The position numbers were made by a program, and so were the translations under genes. Shown here piece by piece: positions 61,537 to 64,000 of a DNA stretch of 64,000 nucleotides (position 1 is its first letter; every line of letters starts with the position of its first letter). The notes beneath the pieces are model-generated. The model did not search any database and was not told the origin of the DNA. It worked only from the letters and a program-made list of their open reading frames with translations. Location of the stretch: contig JAEUTO010000006.1 of NCBI GenBank assembly GCA_016787785.1, positions 682,001-746,000 on the forward strand. The letters run 5' to 3'. The stretch is from Bacteroidia bacterium. Lineage in GTDB: Bacteria > Bacteroidota > Bacteroidia > B-17B0 > Aurantibacillaceae.

Positions 61537-63999
61537 TTAAGCTTTATCTTCTTTCTTGCCTTTTTTAGCTTTTGGTTTGTGAGTAGTTACTACAACTTCA
61601 TCTTTTTCTTTATTATAATCTACTTCTATCTCATCACCTTCGGCTAAGTTATTTTTAATGATCTCTTCTGCCATAGGATCTTCAAGGTATTTTTGGATCG
61701 CACGTTTTAAAGGCCTCGCTCCATAATTGGCATCATAACCTTTTTCAACGATATAATCTTTTGCAGCATCGGTAATTTTAATAGTGTAACCTAAACCGGT
61801 AACACGCCCAAACAAATGAGCTAATTCAATATCAATAATTTTATGGATATCTGCTTTTTCTAATGCGTTAAACATAACCACATCATCAATACGGTTTAAG
61901 AATTCAGGAGCAAATGCTTTCTTTAAAGCGTTTTGAATAATGCCTTGCGAAGCTTCATCTTCACCTTCTTTACGGGCTTGTGTGCCAAAACCAACACCAG
62001 TACCAAAATCTTTTAACTGACGGGCACCAATGTTAGAGGTCATAATGATAATTGTATTCTTGAAATCGATCTTACGACCTAAGCTATCAGTCAACATACC
62101 ATCATCCAACACCTGTAACAACATGTTAAATACATCGGGATGCGCTTTTTCGATCTCATCTAACAACACAACGGCGTAGGGGTGGCGACGAACTTTTTCA
62201 GTTAACTGCCCACCTTCTTCATAACCCACATATCCCGGAGGAGCTCCAATTAAACGAGTTGCCGCAAATTTTTCCATGTACTCACTCATGTCGATACGAA
62301 TTAACGCATCGTCATTATCAAATAAATGTCTTGCTAAAATTTTTGCCAATTGTGTTTTACCAACACCGGTTGGACCTAAGAATATAAATGAACCAATTGG
62401 TTTGTTAGGATCTTTTAAACCTGCGCGGTTACGTTGAATTGCTTTTACGACTTTAGCTACTGCTTTTTCCTGACCAATAACTTTACCTGTAATAAGCTCA
62501 TTCATTTTAACCAACTTATCACTTTCGTTCTGGTTAACACGTTGCACTGGTACACCGCTCATCATACTCACAACATCAGCAACATTATCTTCGGTAACGC
62601 TAATACGGTTTTGTTTGGTTTCTTCCTCCCATGCCTTTTTAGCAACTTCCAATTCTGTTTGCAATTGTTTTTCGGTATCACGTAAACGTGCAGCCTCTTC
62701 GTATTTTTGAGAACGAACAACCTGATTCTTTAACTCCTTTATATCTTCGATCTTTTTCTCGATCTCTAAGATATTTTCAGGAACGTTAATGTTGGTGATG
62801 TGCACACGACTTCCGGCTTCATCTAAAGCATCAATGGCTTTATCGGGTAAATGTCTGTCGGTAATGTATCTTGCAGTTAAAGTAACACAAGCTTTAATAG
62901 CTTCGTCAGTATACGTTACGTTATGATGTTCTTCGTATTTTGATTTTATGTTATTTAAGATCTGTAAAGTTTCATCCGGCGTAGCAGGCTCAATTAATAC
63001 TTTTTGAAAACGACGTTCTAAAGCACCATCTTTTTCGATATACTGACGGTACTCATCCAAAGTGGTTGCACCAATACATTGTATCTCGCCACGTGCTAAA
63101 GCCGGCTTAAACATGTTGCTGGCATCCAAACTTCCACTAGCACCACCTGCACCAATAATTGTATGGATCTCATCAATGAATAAAATAACATCAGGTGATT
63201 TTTCCAATTCGTTCATTACTGCTTTCATACGCTCTTCAAATTGGCCACGGTATTTTGTACCGGCAACTAAAGAAGCAAGATCTAAAGTAACAACGCGTTT
63301 ACCAAATAACACGCGCGATACTTTGCGTTGCACAATGCGTAAAGCCAAACCTTCTGCAATACTTGATTTACCCACACCGGGCTCACCAATTAAAATTGGA
63401 TTATTCTTTTTACGACGAGATAATATTTGTGATACACGCTCAATTTCTTTTTCGCGACCAACAACAGGATCTAATTTTCCATCCTCTGCCATTTTGGTTA
63501 AGTCTCTACCAAAATTGTCAAGTACCGGCGTTTTTGATTTGCTTTCGCCTTGTTTCTTTTGATTACCTGTATTGCTTGCACCACCAAAACTTGATTCTTC
63601 GCTTTCGTCTTCATCGCCACCGGTAGCAGAATTTTCTATCTTACCTGGGTTATCTAAAAAGCCTTCTAATTCTGCACGTACGGCGTCGTAATCAACTCCT
63701 GATTTAATTAAGGTCTTGGTAACTACATTATCGTTATCTTTTAAAATACATAACAATAAATGCTCTGTGCCAATTTGTATCGATTTGAAGGTTTTTGCCT
63801 CCAGATATGTCAGTTTTAATGTCTTTTCGGCTTGTTTTACCAATGGGATGTTTGCCAGGTTGTTGGATTTGCGTAATCCGGGAGTTAGGTTTTGCTCAAT
63901 GTTTCTGCGCAGTTCAGTTACATCAACGCCTAAGTTCTTTAATAAACGCATTCCCACACCGTCTCCTTCTCTAATCATACCAAGCATAAGGTGTTCTAA
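61537..63999 (-). CDS. clpC: ATP-dependent Clp protease ATPase subunit ClpC (N-terminus outside window)
   Basis: The frame is open to the last bases of the window (LEHLMLGMIREGDGVGM), so the first 35 or so residues are missing. Visible from the N-terminal side are most of the Clp_N repeat, AAA1 with GEPGVGKS and the FIDEIHTIIG Walker B, and a UVR motif (SQKYEEAARLRDTEKQL). AAA2 follows with GPTGVGKT and the LLDEIEKAHPDVF Walker B, then a ClpB D2-small domain. The tail ends in a Lys-rich segment, KPKAKKGKKEDKA. It unfolds substrates for ClpP. The clpS gene nearby encodes an adaptor for this type of ATPase. Confidence 0.95.
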   Translation of the reverse strand, partial: LEHLMLGMIREGDGVGMRLLKNLGVDVTELRRNIEQNLTPGLRKSNNLANIPLVKQAEKTLKLTYLEAKTFKSIQIGTEHLLLCILKDNDNVVTKTLIKSGVDYDAVRAELEGFLDNPGKIENSATGGDEDESEESSFGGASNTGNQKKQGESKSKTPVLDNFGRDLTKMAEDGKLDPVVGREKEIERVSQILSRRKKNNPILIGEPGVGKSSIAEGLALRIVQRKVSRVLFGKRVVTLDLASLVAGTKYRGQFEERMKAVMNELEKSPDVILFIDEIHTIIGAGGASGSLDASNMFKPALARGEIQCIGATTLDEYRQYIEKDGALERRFQKVLIEPATPDETLQILNNIKSKYEEHHNVTYTDEAIKACVTLTARYITDRHLPDKAIDALDEAGSRVHITNINVPENILEIEKKIEDIKELKNQVVRSQKYEEAARLRDTEKQLQTELEVAKKAWEEETKQNRISVTEDNVADVVSMMSGVPVQRVNQNESDKLVKMNELITGKVIGQEKAVAKVVKAIQRNRAGLKDPNKPIGSFIFLGPTGVGKTQLAKILARHLFDNDDALIRIDMSEYMEKFAATRLIGAPPGYVGYEEGGQLTEKVRRHPYAVVLLDEIEKAHPDVFNMLLQVLDDGMLTDSLGRKIDFKNTIIIMTSNIGARQLKDFGTGVGFGTQARKEGEDEASQGIIQNALKKAFAPEFLNRIDDVVMFNALEKADIHKIIDIELAHLFGRVTGLGYTIKITDAAKDYIVEKGYDANYGARPLKRAIQKYLEDPMAEEIIKNNLAEGDEIEVDYNKEKDEVVVTTHKPKAKKGKKEDKA

Positions 64000-64000
64000 T

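Noticed and set aside
63062-63562. A 166-residue open frame on the plus strand inside clpC
   Set aside because: It is a shadow of the well-conserved clpC gene, and its product has no recognisable feature.

Overview
The window is a low-GC stretch of a chromosome from a Bacteroidota bacterium, probably class Bacteroidia with type IX secretion (T9SS). The evidence is five proteins with the gliding-motility-type C-terminal sorting domain (CHU_C, T9SS type B), one protein with a type A sorting tail, a PorP/SprF-like protein, a PorE-like OmpA protein, DUF983 and bifunctional-nuclease proteins, and repeated Bacteroidetes-type -7 promoter boxes (TAnnTTTG). Order and genus cannot be fixed from the sequence alone.

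Layout. 1-5.5 kb: end of a TPR/SpoIIE phosphatase, a secreted M43 metalloprotease, a SirB1-type protein and a small secreted protein. 5.5-12.9 kb: bifunctional nuclease, etfBA, a small HTH protein, a CNNM/CBS membrane protein, a class III aminotransferase, YceI and an SPFH-GYF protein. 13.1-17.4 kb: a 1433-residue PKD adhesin. 17.4-23.5 kb: tadA, argS, an EI24 membrane protein, an AraC regulator, DUF983 and a PycTM-like membrane protein. 23.5-39.7 kb: three giant Ig-like adhesins in tandem on the minus strand, each with its own terminator. 39.8-42.9 kb: a lysine-rich START-like fusion, tRNA-Met, rpe and an apparently dead M43 protease. 43.0-50.6 kb: an adhesin / PorP-SprF / PorE-like operon. 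50.7-54.2 kb: a minus-strand run containing parA and parB. 54.3-64 kb: oxidoreductase, purB, a TPR protein that lacks its phosphatase domain, mtaB, an M48 peptidase, clpS, a lipoprotein and clpC, which is cut by the window end.

The five CHU_C adhesins occupy about 24.5 kb, or 38% of the window. The operon at 43-50.6 kb supplies the kind of outer-membrane partner (PorP/SprF) that type B cargo is known to need. The remaining genes are mostly housekeeping (translation, purine synthesis, chromosome segregation, proteolysis, electron transfer).

The strongest unusual signals are: the tandem adhesins with different heads on a shared stalk; a three-module super-repeat and a GC-rich patch inside the largest one; a pappalysin-like protein with HQFGH in place of HExxH; a START-like domain fused to a histone-H1-like tail; a 166-bp palindromic element that appears to carry the argS promoter; promoters so close to start codons that leaderless mRNAs are predicted; and an orphan PycTM-like (Pycsar effector) gene. 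No CRISPR array, insertion sequence, rRNA or phage gene was seen. No gene-free stretch exceeds 300 bases; the longest are 30028-30301, 34592-34871 and 18790-19022. They hold the terminators listed, and the last also holds the palindromic element.
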